Source: Arthrobacter castelli DSM 16402
Lineage (GTDB): Bacteria; Actinomycetota; Actinomycetes; Actinomycetales; Micrococcaceae
Assembly (NCBI RefSeq): GCF_000430705.1
Contig: NZ_AUMN01000016.1
Coordinates: forward strand, 51,087 to 115,086
Direction: 5' to 3'
Length of the DNA stretch: 64,000 bases
Program-made: the position numbers and the translations under genes
The notes under the pieces: model-generated
Databases searched by the model: none
What the model saw: the letters and a program-made list of their open reading frames with translations, nothing else
Told to the model about the DNA's origin: nothing
Shown here: positions 1-8,685 of the stretch, piece after piece
Numbering within the stretch: the first letter of the stretch is position 1
How the letters are laid out: each line of letters opens with the position of its first letter

Positions 1-115
1 TGCCGTCGGCCGCCTCCGCCACCACGTCGATGCCCTCGAAACCGGCCAGCATCGCCCGCAATCCGGCCCGGACCACCGGATGATCGTCGGCCAGCAGCAC
101 GCGGATGTCACTCAT
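1..115 (-). CDS. NarL/FixJ-type response regulator, 5' part only
   Basis: Reverse-strand gene whose N-terminal 38 codons lie in the window; the rest is beyond base 1. The visible protein begins MSDIRVLLADDHPVVRAGL, the start of a receiver domain: the DD pair for Mg2+ binding is followed by HPVVRAGLRAML, which is typical of NarL/FixJ (LuxR-type output) regulators. The phosphorylated Asp and the HTH are not visible. The start codon overlaps the last codons of the upstream histidine kinase gene by 8 bp, so the two are translationally coupled and form one two-component system. The target is inferred to be the divergent ABC transporter. Confidence 0.9.
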   Translation of the reverse strand, partial: MSDIRVLLADDHPVVRAGLRAMLAGFEGIDVVAEAADG

Positions 116-1523
116 CGTCTTCTCCCAGCGGCAGGCGGATGGCCACGACCGTCCCCTCTCCGTCACTCGATTCAATCTGCAGGTGTCCGTTCAAGGCGGC
201 GATGCGTTCGGCGATGGACAACAACCCGTATCCGGAGCCGTCCGGTCTTGGCGCCGGTGCTGCCAGGGCTGCTTCCGAGTCAAAGCCGATCCCGTCGTCG
301 AACACGTCCAAGGTGACATCCGGGCCCACGAAACCAAGGGTGACGACGGCGGTGGTCGCCTGCGCATGGCGGGACACGTTGGACAAGCTGGCCTGGGTGG
401 CCCGCAGCAGCGCCACTTCGTACGGAGCGGGCAGCTGAACCGGTTCGCCATCGAGTTCGAAACGGCAGCGGAGGCCATCGCCGCGGGCCGCAGCCTCGCG
501 CTCCGTGGTCTCGCAAGTCCGACGCAACCTCTCCACCAAGGAATTGTCCTGCACCTCGCCGGTGCTCAGTCCCCGGACGAACGCCCGCGCCTCGCTCAGG
601 TTCTCGGCCGCGGTCGAGTGCACGGTGCGCACCTGCTCCAGCGCCGTATCCGAATCGCCGGTTTCCAGCGCCTGATCCGCCGCCCGGGAGACCAACACGA
701 TACTGGACAGACCTTGGGCGAGAGTGTCGTGGATTTCCCGGGCCAGCCGTTCCCGCTCGGCCAGCACGCCCGCCTCGTGCTGCGTGCTGGCCAGTTCCGC
801 CCGGGTGCGCCGCAGCTCATCGAGGGCGCGCCGCTGGTTTACCCCCTCGGTATAGAGGGAGCGGTACGCCACCGCCATCACCACGGCGAAACCGGCACCG
901 AACATGGGCCCGAGCACCATGGCCACGTGCAAGTCTCCCGCGTGATACCACTGGGCAGCTATAACCACTGCGGTGATGACGACGACGGCGACTATCGAGT
1001 GCCGCGGCCCGAGCAGGTGGATGTGCAGGAAGAACAGCGGGAACGCCAGCCAGGAGAAATCGCCGCTGATAACCAGCAGCGCCACCCACAACGCCGTCAC
1101 CACCGCCAACCAGGGGATGCCATAACGCTTGAAGCTGGTTGAGCGCCGGGTACGGGGTTGATAGACCGGCCGTGCCTGGCCCTGTCGGCCGGTCTGCCTG
1201 GCGCGCGGCCTTCCAGTTGAGCTCGCTCCGGAGGCCGGCTTTTCTGCCGCGCGCTTCTCCACCACCGTCCCGGCCACGTACACGGCCGCCAACACGACGG
1301 CGAGCGCGAGGGCAGCGTAGCTGGATACGGCATGGGGCGCGGTCAGCAAAGTACGGGCAACGCCGACTGCCAGCAGCACCGCGAAGCCGACGTGCAGGGC
1401 GATCCGCAACACCCGCAGCACCATCTCGCCCGCGGAGGGTGAACCGCTGGACGGGTTACTCGGGGGCCAATCACCGCCAGAAACGTCGCCCGCTGCCCCG
1501 CCGTCGTCGTACTCCACCTGCAT
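108..1523 (-). CDS. Sensor histidine kinase (HisKA_3 type)
   Basis: Membrane sensor kinase of the family that pairs with NarL-type regulators. From an ATG at 1523 it is 471 aa; the frame stays open to 1571 and the true start is uncertain. About six hydrophobic segments fill the N-terminal half, with no obvious extracellular domain. The dimerisation box is ERLAREIHDTLAQGLSSIV with the phospho-accepting His, followed by an ATPase domain with N-box (SLSNVSRHAQA), G1 (DDGIGFD) and G2 (GSGYGLLSIAER). It phosphorylates the partner encoded just downstream. The signal is unknown; multi-helix sensors of this kind beside MacB-like exporters often respond to envelope-active compounds, but that is inference. 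Confidence 0.9.
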   Translation of the reverse strand: MQVEYDDGGAAGDVSGGDWPPSNPSSGSPSAGEMVLRVLRIALHVGFAVLLAVGVARTLLTAPHAVSSYAALALAVVLAAVYVAGTVVEKRAAEKPASGASSTGRPRARQTGRQGQARPVYQPRTRRSTSFKRYGIPWLAVVTALWVALLVISGDFSWLAFPLFFLHIHLLGPRHSIVAVVVITAVVIAAQWYHAGDLHVAMVLGPMFGAGFAVVMAVAYRSLYTEGVNQRRALDELRRTRAELASTQHEAGVLAERERLAREIHDTLAQGLSSIVLVSRAADQALETGDSDTALEQVRTVHSTAAENLSEARAFVRGLSTGEVQDNSLVERLRRTCETTEREAAARGDGLRCRFELDGEPVQLPAPYEVALLRATQASLSNVSRHAQATTAVVTLGFVGPDVTLDVFDDGIGFDSEAALAAPAPRPDGSGYGLLSIAERIAALNGHLQIESSDGEGTVVAIRLPLGEDDE

Positions 1524-1612
1524 CCCCTCAGCGTAACCCGGCGCTCCGCCGTCAATCCTGCCGGGCTCCACCAGCGATCGTCCTGCCCTTCCGCGCCGAC
1601 GTAGCTACTTAC

Positions 1613-1648
1613 CCGTCAGGTAGCGGGCTGCAACGGGCTACCTGACGG
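1613..1648. promoter_or_regulatory. Perfect 12-bp inverted repeat upstream of the kinase
   Basis: CCGTCAGGTAGC (1613-1624) and its exact complement GCTACCTGACGG (1637-1648) flank a 12-nt spacer. It lies in the intergenic region between the divergent kinase and ABC permease genes, 90 bp from the kinase start. CTACC recurs just outside at 1657. No T-run follows, so a protein binding site (for example for the response regulator) fits better than a terminator. Confidence 0.5.
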
Positions 1649-1780
1649 CCGGGGGGCTACCTCGGCGGGGCTTACGGAAGCGGCGAACCGGTCGGAAGAT
1701 CATCCAAAAGGTTGACCGGCGAATCAACCATCCGGCCAGCGACAATCAACCGGGCCCCCGATGTGGCGCGGGCCGTCCTG

Positions 1781-1818
1781 CCGGAGAGTGGAAGTAGTGG
1801 AAAACATCCACTCTCTGG
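1781..1818. promoter_or_regulatory. Inverted repeat with duplicated left arm before the ABC permease
   Basis: CCGGAGAGTGGA (1781-1792) pairs with TCCACTCTCTGG (1807-1818) with one mismatch. A second copy of AGTGGA (1796-1801) can pair with the same right arm at TCCACT. It sits 24 bp before the permease start, so it could be an operator or two competing RNA hairpins that affect ribosome access. Confidence 0.4.
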
Positions 1819-1841
1819 CGAACGAAAGAAGTGATCTTAGG

Positions 1842-2924
1842 ATGTACCTGGCCCTGCGGGATATCCGCTTCGCAACCGGCCGATTCGCGCTGATGGGATC
1901 CGTCGTGGCGCTGATCAGCCTGCTCCTCGTGATGCTCTCCGGCCTGACCGCGGGATTGGCCAACCAGTCGACGTCGGGCATTGAGAAGCTCGACGCCACC
2001 CACATCGCCTTCGGCCCTCCCGACGGCGACAAGCCCGAGGCTTCCTACACGGACTCCCGCATCACCACCGGTCAGTTGGCCGAATGGCAGGAGGCCAACG
2101 GCGTGACCAACGCCGAACCGCTCGGCATCACTCAGTCCCGTCTGGAGTCTGGCGGCAGCACCAACGTCGCCGTCTTCGGCGCCCCGGTCTCCGGCGAACT
2201 CGCGCCGCCCCGGGTCGACGACGGCGAGGCGGTCATCAGCCGCCAGATCGCCCAGGACCTGAATCTGCAGGCTGGGGACGAGGCGACGATCGGCGGCATG
2301 AAGCTGACCATTGACGGGGTGCTCGACACCCAGTGGTACAGCCACACGCCGGTGGTCTGGACCTCGCTATCCGACTGGCAGCAACTTGCCCACCTGTCCG
2401 ACCCGGCCGTCGTCGGAACCGTCATTGCGGCGACCTACAACGGCGATGCCGCCAACGCGACGCCACTGACGGACATCAACGCATCCGCGGACACGGTCAG
2501 CACCACCAAGTCCGGAAGCTTCAGCGCCCTGGCCTCCTTCCAGTCCGAAAACGGCTCGCTGATGCTGATGCAGGGCTTTCTCTACGGCATCTCCGCGCTG
2601 GTCATCGTCGCCTTCCTGACCGTGTGGACCGTGCAGCGCACCCGGGATATCGCGGTGCTCAAGGCTCTCGGCGGCTCCAACGGATACGTACTCAAGGACG
2701 CCATGGCCCAGGCCGCGATCGTGCTGCTCGCCGGAGCCGCAGTGGGCGGCGGACTCGGTCTCGCCGGCGGCTATTTCGCCGCGCAGGCAGCGCCATTCAT
2801 GACGACGGCGGCCACCACCGTCGTGCCCATCACCGGCATCGTGCTGCTCGGCCTGGCCGGCTCCGCCCTTGCCGTCCGACGTGTCGCCAAGGTGGATCCG
2901 CTGATCGCCCTCGGCGGCAACTAA
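1842..2924 (+). CDS. ABC transporter permease, MacB/FtsX type
   Basis: Permease of 360 aa. The start MYLALRDIRFATGRFALMG is chosen at an ATG after a purine-rich AAGAAGTG; the frame is open 27 codons further upstream but that part lacks any family resemblance. It has one N-terminal transmembrane helix, a long extracytoplasmic domain (about residues 45-250) and three C-terminal helices, the classic MacB/FtsX/DevC layout. Such proteins couple cytoplasmic ATP hydrolysis to export or extraction of substrates from the outer membrane leaflet. The ATPase gene follows after 82 bp. The substrate is unknown; the neighbouring two-component system suggests induced export. Confidence 0.88.
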   Translation: MYLALRDIRFATGRFALMGSVVALISLLLVMLSGLTAGLANQSTSGIEKLDATHIAFGPPDGDKPEASYTDSRITTGQLAEWQEANGVTNAEPLGITQSRLESGGSTNVAVFGAPVSGELAPPRVDDGEAVISRQIAQDLNLQAGDEATIGGMKLTIDGVLDTQWYSHTPVVWTSLSDWQQLAHLSDPAVVGTVIAATYNGDAANATPLTDINASADTVSTTKSGSFSALASFQSENGSLMLMQGFLYGISALVIVAFLTVWTVQRTRDIAVLKALGGSNGYVLKDAMAQAAIVLLAGAAVGGGLGLAGGYFAAQAAPFMTTAATTVVPITGIVLLGLAGSALAVRRVAKVDPLIALGGN

Positions 2925-3006
2925 CCGGCTCGGCAGCTCCACCGCCAGGATCGGCACCACCCCAAGACGCGGCCTCACGAAAACGACCCAGACAAGGAAC
3001 ACCCTC

Positions 3007-3756
3007 ATGAACTCCACCAGCACCATCCCCGCAACCAGGACAGCCGCGCGGAACCACGACAGCGGAGCAACGCTCCAACTCACCGACGTCACCCTGCAAT
3101 ACCCCGACGGGGAGAACGGCCACCTCACCGCGCTCGACGCGGTCAGCCTGAAGGCCGCGGCCGGAACAGTCACCTCGCTCGTTGGCCCGTCCGGCTCGGG
3201 CAAGTCCAGCCTGCTCGCCGTCGCCGCCACACTGGTGAAGCCGACGCACGGAGAGGTATTGGTCGACGGCGTGGACATCACCGCGTTGCCGGATGCCGAA
3301 CGAACGGCACTGCGCCGGGACAAGATCGGCATCATCTTCCAGCAGCCGAACCTGCTGCCGTCGCTGACCGCCGTCGAACAACTATTGATCGCCGAGCACC
3401 TGCGCGGCGTCAAGCCCCGCAAGGCCAAGGCGCGCGCGATGGAGATGCTCGACGTCGTCGGCCTGGCGGAATCCGCCTCCCGCCGGCCGCACCAGCTCTC
3501 CGGCGGGCAGCGCCAGCGGGTCAACATCGCCCGCGCGCTGATGGGAGATCCGTCAGTGCTGCTGGTGGATGAGCCGACCGCTGCCCTGGACCACGAACGT
3601 TCCGGGTCGATCGTGCGGCTGTTGTGCCAAATCACCCGGGATTTCAGCGTCGCCACCATCATGGTCACCCACGACACCGAGTTCGTTCCGCTCACCGATG
3701 CAGTGGCGACCATGCGCGACGGCGCCCTCTCGGACGCCGGGAACGTGGCGGCATAG
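3007..3756 (+). CDS. ABC transporter ATP-binding protein, MacB/LolD type
   Basis: ATPase of 249 aa, the partner of the preceding permease. The start ATG follows AAGGAAC. Walker A is GPSGSGKSS (about residue 65), the Q-loop is IIFQQPNLLPSL, the signature is LSGGQRQRVNIARAL, Walker B is VLLVDEPTAALD, and the switch His is in MVTHD. The spacing is that of MacB/LolD-type transporters. The first 25 residues are a disordered Thr/Ala-rich extension before the ABC fold. The two genes form one operon, probably controlled by the divergent two-component system. Confidence 0.93.
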   Translation: MNSTSTIPATRTAARNHDSGATLQLTDVTLQYPDGENGHLTALDAVSLKAAAGTVTSLVGPSGSGKSSLLAVAATLVKPTHGEVLVDGVDITALPDAERTALRRDKIGIIFQQPNLLPSLTAVEQLLIAEHLRGVKPRKAKARAMEMLDVVGLAESASRRPHQLSGGQRQRVNIARALMGDPSVLLVDEPTAALDHERSGSIVRLLCQITRDFSVATIMVTHDTEFVPLTDAVATMRDGALSDAGNVAA

Positions 3757-3773
3757 TTGTATCTCGGCCGTTT

Positions 3774-4757
3774 CTATAACGCCGCCCAGGTCTTGCCGCC
3801 GTCGTGCGTGACCAGCACCTCCCCAGGACCGCCGGCGCGGGACGCCGGACTATGAATCACATACCCATCCGATGAGGTGGTGAACACCGGGTCGTTGAAG
3901 CCAGGACCGGGGCGCTCGAACACGGAACTCCAGGACTGACCGCCATCGTTGAGATACATCAGACTGCCGATCGCGGTGCTGGTGATCAACAATGCTCCGG
4001 ACGGTGCAGCCGCCAGATGCGATCTGAGCCCACGCCTGGGAGCTGTGCCGGCCGGCTCATAGGTGCGGGCCGTGTCGCCGGACCGGAAGACCGTCTTGGT
4101 GGACTTGGACCAGCCGGCGTCGCTCAGACAAAGCACTCCCACCCGGTCCGGGGAGATCGGGGCGACATCGACCAGCGTGCGGTTAAGCGCCTGAGACTTT
4201 TCGCATGGCGACGGACGCTGGGACCAGGACCAGCCGTTAGTGGTGGCATAGAGCAAATCCGGCCGGGGATAATGCCTGCGCATCGACAAATAGGCGGTGC
4301 GGCCCTTCGCGTCCAACTGCACGTTATAGTTCGCCGGCAATTGAAGATCCGCCTGCGTCCACAGCGGCTCCAGTCCGAAGACCATTGGCCAAGTCGGGCT
4401 CCGCCAGAGCGTGGTCGGCTGGCCGCACTCATAGTCCGGGGTGGCAATACCGCAGGCGGACACGGCTATCTGGACCTTATGACCGGAAACAGCCAGCGCC
4501 AACACCTGCTGCCCTTCGCCCGGCAACTCCGCCCGGTTCCAGGTGCGCCCGCCGTCGTCGGTGCTGTAGAGGTCCGGCCCGAAGGCGAAGCCCATTCCCA
4601 AGGGACTCATCTGCAGGCTGCTTACCCCGTGCCCTCCTGCCTCGGCGATGGGCGCCGGGACGGTGCCGGCCGAGCCCCAATGCCTGCCGGCGTCGCGGCT
4701 GTGAATGACCGTGCTGCAACTGTGACTCTTGACATATCCGGCGCGAGGCTCAAACAT
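3774..4757 (-). CDS. BNR/sialidase-like beta-propeller protein, apparently lacking its secretion signal
   Basis: Protein of 327 aa with repeated Asp-box (BNR) motifs: STDDGGRTWN, LNDGGQSWSS and THDGGKTWAA, plus the degenerate HSRDAGRHWG near the start. These mark blades of a beta-propeller like those of sialidases and Ycf48. Actinobacterial relatives usually begin with a signal peptide or lipobox followed by a spacer. Here the first ATG already lies at the edge of the first blade, and an in-frame TGA stands four codons upstream (4767-4769). The gene therefore looks 5'-truncated or newly started, next to the divergent sugar-uptake promoter. No sialidase catalytic residues could be assigned. 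Function unknown. Confidence 0.7.
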   Translation of the reverse strand: MFEPRAGYVKSHSCSTVIHSRDAGRHWGSAGTVPAPIAEAGGHGVSSLQMSPLGMGFAFGPDLYSTDDGGRTWNRAELPGEGQQVLALAVSGHKVQIAVSACGIATPDYECGQPTTLWRSPTWPMVFGLEPLWTQADLQLPANYNVQLDAKGRTAYLSMRRHYPRPDLLYATTNGWSWSQRPSPCEKSQALNRTLVDVAPISPDRVGVLCLSDAGWSKSTKTVFRSGDTARTYEPAGTAPRRGLRSHLAAAPSGALLITSTAIGSLMYLNDGGQSWSSVFERPGPGFNDPVFTTSSDGYVIHSPASRAGGPGEVLVTHDGGKTWAAL

Positions 4758-4769
4758 AGTCTCTAATCA

Positions 4770-4783
4770 TCGATACGTATCGA
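4770..4783. promoter_or_regulatory. Perfect 14-bp palindrome, probable LacI-family operator
   Basis: TCGATACGTATCGA is a perfect palindrome with a central CG, the form bound by LacI/GalR regulators. It lies 29 bp before the start of the sugar-binding lipoprotein gene, and a LacI-family gene closes this cluster (9927-11000). It also overlaps the 5' flank of the divergent BNR gene. Confidence 0.65.
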
Positions 4784-4812
4784 CTCTCGGACATACTTCT
4801 AGAAAGGCGCCT

Positions 4813-6039
4813 ATGCCTCGGAATCGGAAAGTGGCACGAACGCTGGCCCTGCTCGCCGTTCCGGTCCTTCTGGGGACCGCCGGATGCAGCACGGGACCGC
4901 TGGGAAGTGACGACCCCAATACGCTCCGGGTCGTCGACTACTACAACAATGAGCCGAGCAACACGTCGATCCAGCATGCCCTCGACAAGTGTGCGAACGA
5001 GACCGGCGTCGATCTGGTCAGGAACACTATCCCCGGCGAGGCGCTGGTGCAGAAGGTTCTGCAGATGGCCTCGTCCGATACGCTTCCCGATCTGCTGATG
5101 CTCGACAATCCGGATATGGCGCAGTTCGCCTCGATTGGCGGCCTGGTGCCGTTGGACAAGTTCGACGTCGATACACAGGGAATCTCGGAGAACGTCCTCG
5201 ACGCCGGCAGTTACCAGGGCGAAGTCTACGGACTCGCCCCTACGGTCAACACGATCTCGCTGTTTTACAACAAGGACATCCTCCGAAAGCAGGGGATTGA
5301 ACCGCCGGATACCTGGGCAGAACTGAAGCGGACCGCCAAGCAGCTCACGACCAAAGACCGCTACGGCTTCGCCTTCTCCGGTGCGGCCAGTTATGAGGGG
5401 ACCTGGCAGTTCCTTCCCTTCATGTGGTCCAACGGCGGCGATGAGACCAACATCGACAGCAAGGAAGTCACCGAGGCGCTCCAGCTGCTGACCGATATGG
5501 TCAAGGCCGGCTCCGTGTCGCAGAGCGTTGTCAACTGGGGCCAGGGCGAAGTCATCGACAGGTTTATCGGGCAAAAGGCCGCCATGGTGGTCAATGGACC
5601 GTGGAATCTTCCCCGGCTCAAGGCGGAAGCCACGTTCGATTTCGGCGTGGTGCCCATCCCGGTTCCTGATCCCGGTGACACATCAGTGGCACCGCTGGGT
5701 GGCGAAGTGTGGACCGTCCCGAAGACGGAGAATCCGGACAAGCAGGCCATGGCCGCCGAAATGATTGAGTGCCTGAACACAGACGAGAACCAGATGGCCA
5801 TGGCGAAGGATCGCCTGACTATCCCCTCCAAGCCGGACGTCGCAGCCGAATACGCCAAGCAGAGCGAGGCCGCAGAGACGTTCGTCAACCAGGTCGGCGG
5901 GGCGCGTGCCCGGACCGCCAAGCTGGGCGAGGACTGGCCCGCGACGGCGCAGGCAATTTACACGGCCGTCCAGACCGCCCTGACCGGGCAGGCCAGCCCC
6001 GAAGTCGCCCTCGATAGAGCAGCGAGGACCATCAAATGA
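4813..6039 (+). CDS. Sugar ABC transporter substrate-binding lipoprotein (family 1)
   Basis: Extracellular solute-binding protein of 408 aa, family 1 (MalE/UgpB type). The start ATG follows AGAAAGG with normal spacing. The signal peptide (RKVARTLALLAVPVLLGTAGCS) ends in the lipobox GTAGC, so the mature protein is lipid-anchored at a Cys. The body shows family 1 features such as NTISLFYNKDILRKQGIEPP and a hinge-region FMWSNGGDE. It hands a carbohydrate, probably an oligosaccharide or glycoside, to the two permeases encoded next. The stop codon overlaps the next start (ATGA). A palindrome upstream suggests LacI control. Confidence 0.92.
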   Translation: MPRNRKVARTLALLAVPVLLGTAGCSTGPLGSDDPNTLRVVDYYNNEPSNTSIQHALDKCANETGVDLVRNTIPGEALVQKVLQMASSDTLPDLLMLDNPDMAQFASIGGLVPLDKFDVDTQGISENVLDAGSYQGEVYGLAPTVNTISLFYNKDILRKQGIEPPDTWAELKRTAKQLTTKDRYGFAFSGAASYEGTWQFLPFMWSNGGDETNIDSKEVTEALQLLTDMVKAGSVSQSVVNWGQGEVIDRFIGQKAAMVVNGPWNLPRLKAEATFDFGVVPIPVPDPGDTSVAPLGGEVWTVPKTENPDKQAMAAEMIECLNTDENQMAMAKDRLTIPSKPDVAAEYAKQSEAAETFVNQVGGARARTAKLGEDWPATAQAIYTAVQTALTGQASPEVALDRAARTIK

Positions 6040-6977
6040 GTGCCGTAGCCACCCCCGTGGAGACGAAGCCCGTCCACCGGCCTGAATCGCGCCGAGTGAA
6101 CCACCGCCGGCGCGACCAGATCATCAAATGGATGTTCATGGCCCCCGCGATTCTCTACGTCGCGCTGTTCTTCGGCTATCCGATCGTGCAGAACTTCCTG
6201 ATGAGCTTCCAGAGCTACACGGCGGAAACGTTCTTCACCGATGAGGCACCGTTTATCGGCTTCGACAATTATGTTCATGCCTTCAACAACCCGATCTTCG
6301 GGCAGGCCATGCTGAACACTGGACTCTTCACGGCGGGATCGATCGCCGGCCAGTTCGTGATCGGTATGGCCATTGCGCTGTTCTTCCGGCGCAGATTCCC
6401 TTTGAACGGGCTGCTGCGGTCCATGCTGCTGCTTCCATGGCTGATCCCGCTGATCGTCTCCAGTGCGGTGTGGCAGGCGATGCTGCAGCAGGAAGGCGGC
6501 ATCATCAACCAGTTCCTGGGGATCTTCTCGATACCCGCCGTCCCCTGGCTGAGCAGTCCTGACGTCGCCCTGACCGCCGTCATCCTGGTCAATATCTGGA
6601 TCGGCATCCCGTTCAACGTCGCAATTCTCTACAGCGGCCTGCAGGGTATCCCCGATGAACTGTACGAGGCCGGCGAACTCGACGGCGCGACCGGGTGGCG
6701 CTCATTCAGGTACATCACCTGGCCGCTGCTGCGTCCGGTGGTCAGCGTTGTGCTATTGCTCGGAGTGGTCTACACCCTCAAGCTGCTGGACGTGATTCTC
6801 GGGCTGACCAACGGCGGTCCGGCGAACTCGACGCAGACACTGTCGACGCTGTCCTACCAGGTCTCCTTCGTCGAGTTCGACTTCGGCCAGGGCGCAGCGT
6901 TCGCGAACATCCTGATCGCCATCTCCCTCGTGTTCGCCGCGATCTACCTGTACACCAACCGGCGTTCCGCCCAGTGA
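6036..6977 (+). CDS. Sugar ABC transporter permease, MalF/UgpA type
   Basis: Integral membrane protein of 313 aa with six hydrophobic helices after a charged N-terminal tail (ESRRVNHRRRDQIIKW). The EAA loop that contacts the ATPase is visible as ELYEAGELDGATGWRSFRYI. It forms the translocation pore with the permease encoded downstream. The start overlaps the stop of the binding-protein gene by 4 bp, so translation is coupled. No ATPase gene is present in the cluster; in actinobacteria a shared MsmK/MalK-type ATPase encoded elsewhere commonly serves such systems. Confidence 0.93.
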   Translation: MSAVATPVETKPVHRPESRRVNHRRRDQIIKWMFMAPAILYVALFFGYPIVQNFLMSFQSYTAETFFTDEAPFIGFDNYVHAFNNPIFGQAMLNTGLFTAGSIAGQFVIGMAIALFFRRRFPLNGLLRSMLLLPWLIPLIVSSAVWQAMLQQEGGIINQFLGIFSIPAVPWLSSPDVALTAVILVNIWIGIPFNVAILYSGLQGIPDELYEAGELDGATGWRSFRYITWPLLRPVVSVVLLLGVVYTLKLLDVILGLTNGGPANSTQTLSTLSYQVSFVEFDFGQGAAFANILIAISLVFAAIYLYTNRRSAQ

Positions 6978-6991
6978 AGAGGAGACGTTCC

Positions 6992-7825
6992 ATGTATGCG
7001 CTGACGCTACGCACCCGCCGCTCGGTGGGCCGGTGGTCCAATATGACCGGCGGGCTGATCCTGCTGGCCGTCCTGCTGTTCCCGGTGTACTGGATGGTCA
7101 ACCTCTCGCTCTCGCCCGGTGGCAGCACATTGACCAGCGAATTGTTCCCGGCGGACCCGAGCCTTCAGGGGTATAAAACGGCCATCGCCGACCAGGGCGG
7201 CAACCTGGTCACCAGCCTGCTGGTGGCGCTCGGATCCGTGGCGCTGTCGCTGGCGGTCGCGACACCGGCGGCCTACGCCATCGCCCAGTTCAGGCTCAAG
7301 GGTGCACGCATTCTGCTGCTGGCCGTCGTCGTCGGACAGATGATTCCCGGAATTGTGCTGGCCAACGCCCTCTATGACGCGTTCAACAAACTGGGTCTGC
7401 TGAACTCAATCCTGGGGCTCATCCTCGCGAACGCAACCGCCGGCGTCCCCTTTGCCGTGCTGATCATCAGCGCGTTCATGCAGGCTGTCCCGCCCGGAAT
7501 CATCGAAGCTGCCCGGGTCGATGGCGCCGGACACGTGCGTGCGTTCCTTTCAGTGGTGCTGCCGGTCAGCACTAATGCGCTTGTCACCGCCGGCATTTTC
7601 AGCTTCCTGTTCGCCTGGAGCGACTTCCTGTTTGCCCTGACCCTGACCACCACCGAACGGGTCCGGCCCATCACCTTGGGGATTTACCAGTACATCGGCA
7701 CCCAGGTGACCAACTGGAACTCGGTGATGGCCACGGCCGTGCTGGCCTCCATCCCCGCCGTCATCCTGCTGGTTTCGGCGCAGAAATTCATCGCCGCCGG
7801 AGCCACCGGCGGAGCCATCAAATAG
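6992..7825 (+). CDS. Sugar ABC transporter permease, MalG/UgpE type
   Basis: Permease of 277 aa. The ATG at 6992 is preceded by GAAGAGGAGA; an in-frame upstream extension overlaps the previous gene and has no helix pattern, so it is rejected. About six transmembrane helices are present, with the EAA motif IIEAARVDGAGHVRAFLSVV in the last cytoplasmic loop. It is the second half of the heterodimeric pore with the MalF-type protein encoded 14 bp upstream. Confidence 0.93.
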   Translation: MYALTLRTRRSVGRWSNMTGGLILLAVLLFPVYWMVNLSLSPGGSTLTSELFPADPSLQGYKTAIADQGGNLVTSLLVALGSVALSLAVATPAAYAIAQFRLKGARILLLAVVVGQMIPGIVLANALYDAFNKLGLLNSILGLILANATAGVPFAVLIISAFMQAVPPGIIEAARVDGAGHVRAFLSVVLPVSTNALVTAGIFSFLFAWSDFLFALTLTTTERVRPITLGIYQYIGTQVTNWNSVMATAVLASIPAVILLVSAQKFIAAGATGGAIK

Positions 7826-7890
7826 ACGGGGTCGTCAAAAGGCGAATCCGCATGTCACGCCACGATTACCAACAACAGAAAGGCCCAATC

Positions 7891-8685
7891 ATGACCAGAA
7901 CCAGCCCGCTGCGGGTCACGGTGTGGAGCGAGAACCGGCACGAACAACGCGATCAACGGGTGCGGGACAATTATCCGGAGGGCATGCACGCCACCGTCGC
8001 CTCTGCGATCAAGGACCATCTGGGCGACGACGTCGACATCACCATTGCGCTGCTGGACGACCCGGAGCACGGCCTGACCGAAGACGTGTTAAGCCGGACC
8101 GACGTGCTCACCTGGTGGGGCCACATGGCCCACGACGAGGTGGCCGACGACGTCGTCGCGCGGGTGCAGCAGCATGTGCTCTCCGGCATGGGGCTGGTGG
8201 TGCTGCACTCGGGACACTGGTCGAAAATCTTCACCACCCTGATGGGAACCACCTGCACGTTGCGCTGGCGGAATGAGGCCGACCGGGAACTCGTGTGGAC
8301 GGTGGATCCGACCCACCCCATCGCCGAGGGCGTGCCGCATCCCATCGTCATCGAAGAGCAGGAGATGTACGGGGAGTTCTTCGACATTCCGACTCCGGAC
8401 GAGTTGATTTTCATCAGTACCTTCTCCGGTGGCGAGGCCTTCCGCAGCGGCTGCACGTTCAAGCGCGGCCGCGGAAGAATCTTCTACTTCAGCCCCGGCG
8501 ACCAGGACTACCCCGTCTACCACCACGACGACGTCCGCCGGGTGATTGCCAACGGTGTGGGCTGGGCGGAGAGCCGGCATGACCGCCGGGAACTGCCGTA
8601 CCTGGACCGCTTCGAAACGGACTGGTTCCTCACCGGAGCCGCCGGCCAGGGCGTGGGGGACGCGCAGGCGGGAGGGCTGCATTGA
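7891..8685 (+). CDS. ThuA-like domain protein
   Basis: Protein of 264 aa related to ThuA (trehalose utilisation, glutamine-amidotransferase-like fold). The ATG at 7891 is chosen because GAAAGG stands at the right distance; a 13-codon upstream extension is unsupported. Recognisable parts are an early VTVWSENRHE, DVLTWWGHMAHDEV, GLVVLHSGHWSKIF and GRGRIFYFSPGDQDYPVY. Relatives sit in carbohydrate ABC operons beside Gfo/Idh/MocA oxidoreductases, and ThuA with ThuB helps form 3-keto sugars from disaccharides. The same pairing here suggests a keto-sugar or disaccharide pathway; the exact substrate is unknown. It overlaps the next gene by 4 bp (TTGA). Confidence 0.88.
   Translation: MTRTSPLRVTVWSENRHEQRDQRVRDNYPEGMHATVASAIKDHLGDDVDITIALLDDPEHGLTEDVLSRTDVLTWWGHMAHDEVADDVVARVQQHVLSGMGLVVLHSGHWSKIFTTLMGTTCTLRWRNEADRELVWTVDPTHPIAEGVPHPIVIEEQEMYGEFFDIPTPDELIFISTFSGGEAFRSGCTFKRGRGRIFYFSPGDQDYPVYHHDDVRRVIANGVGWAESRHDRRELPYLDRFETDWFLTGAAGQGVGDAQAGGLH

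Noticed and set aside
105..1142. Long forward-strand frame opposite the histidine kinase
   Set aside because: It is the antisense shadow of a gene with clear HisKA and ATPase motifs and has no family features of its own.
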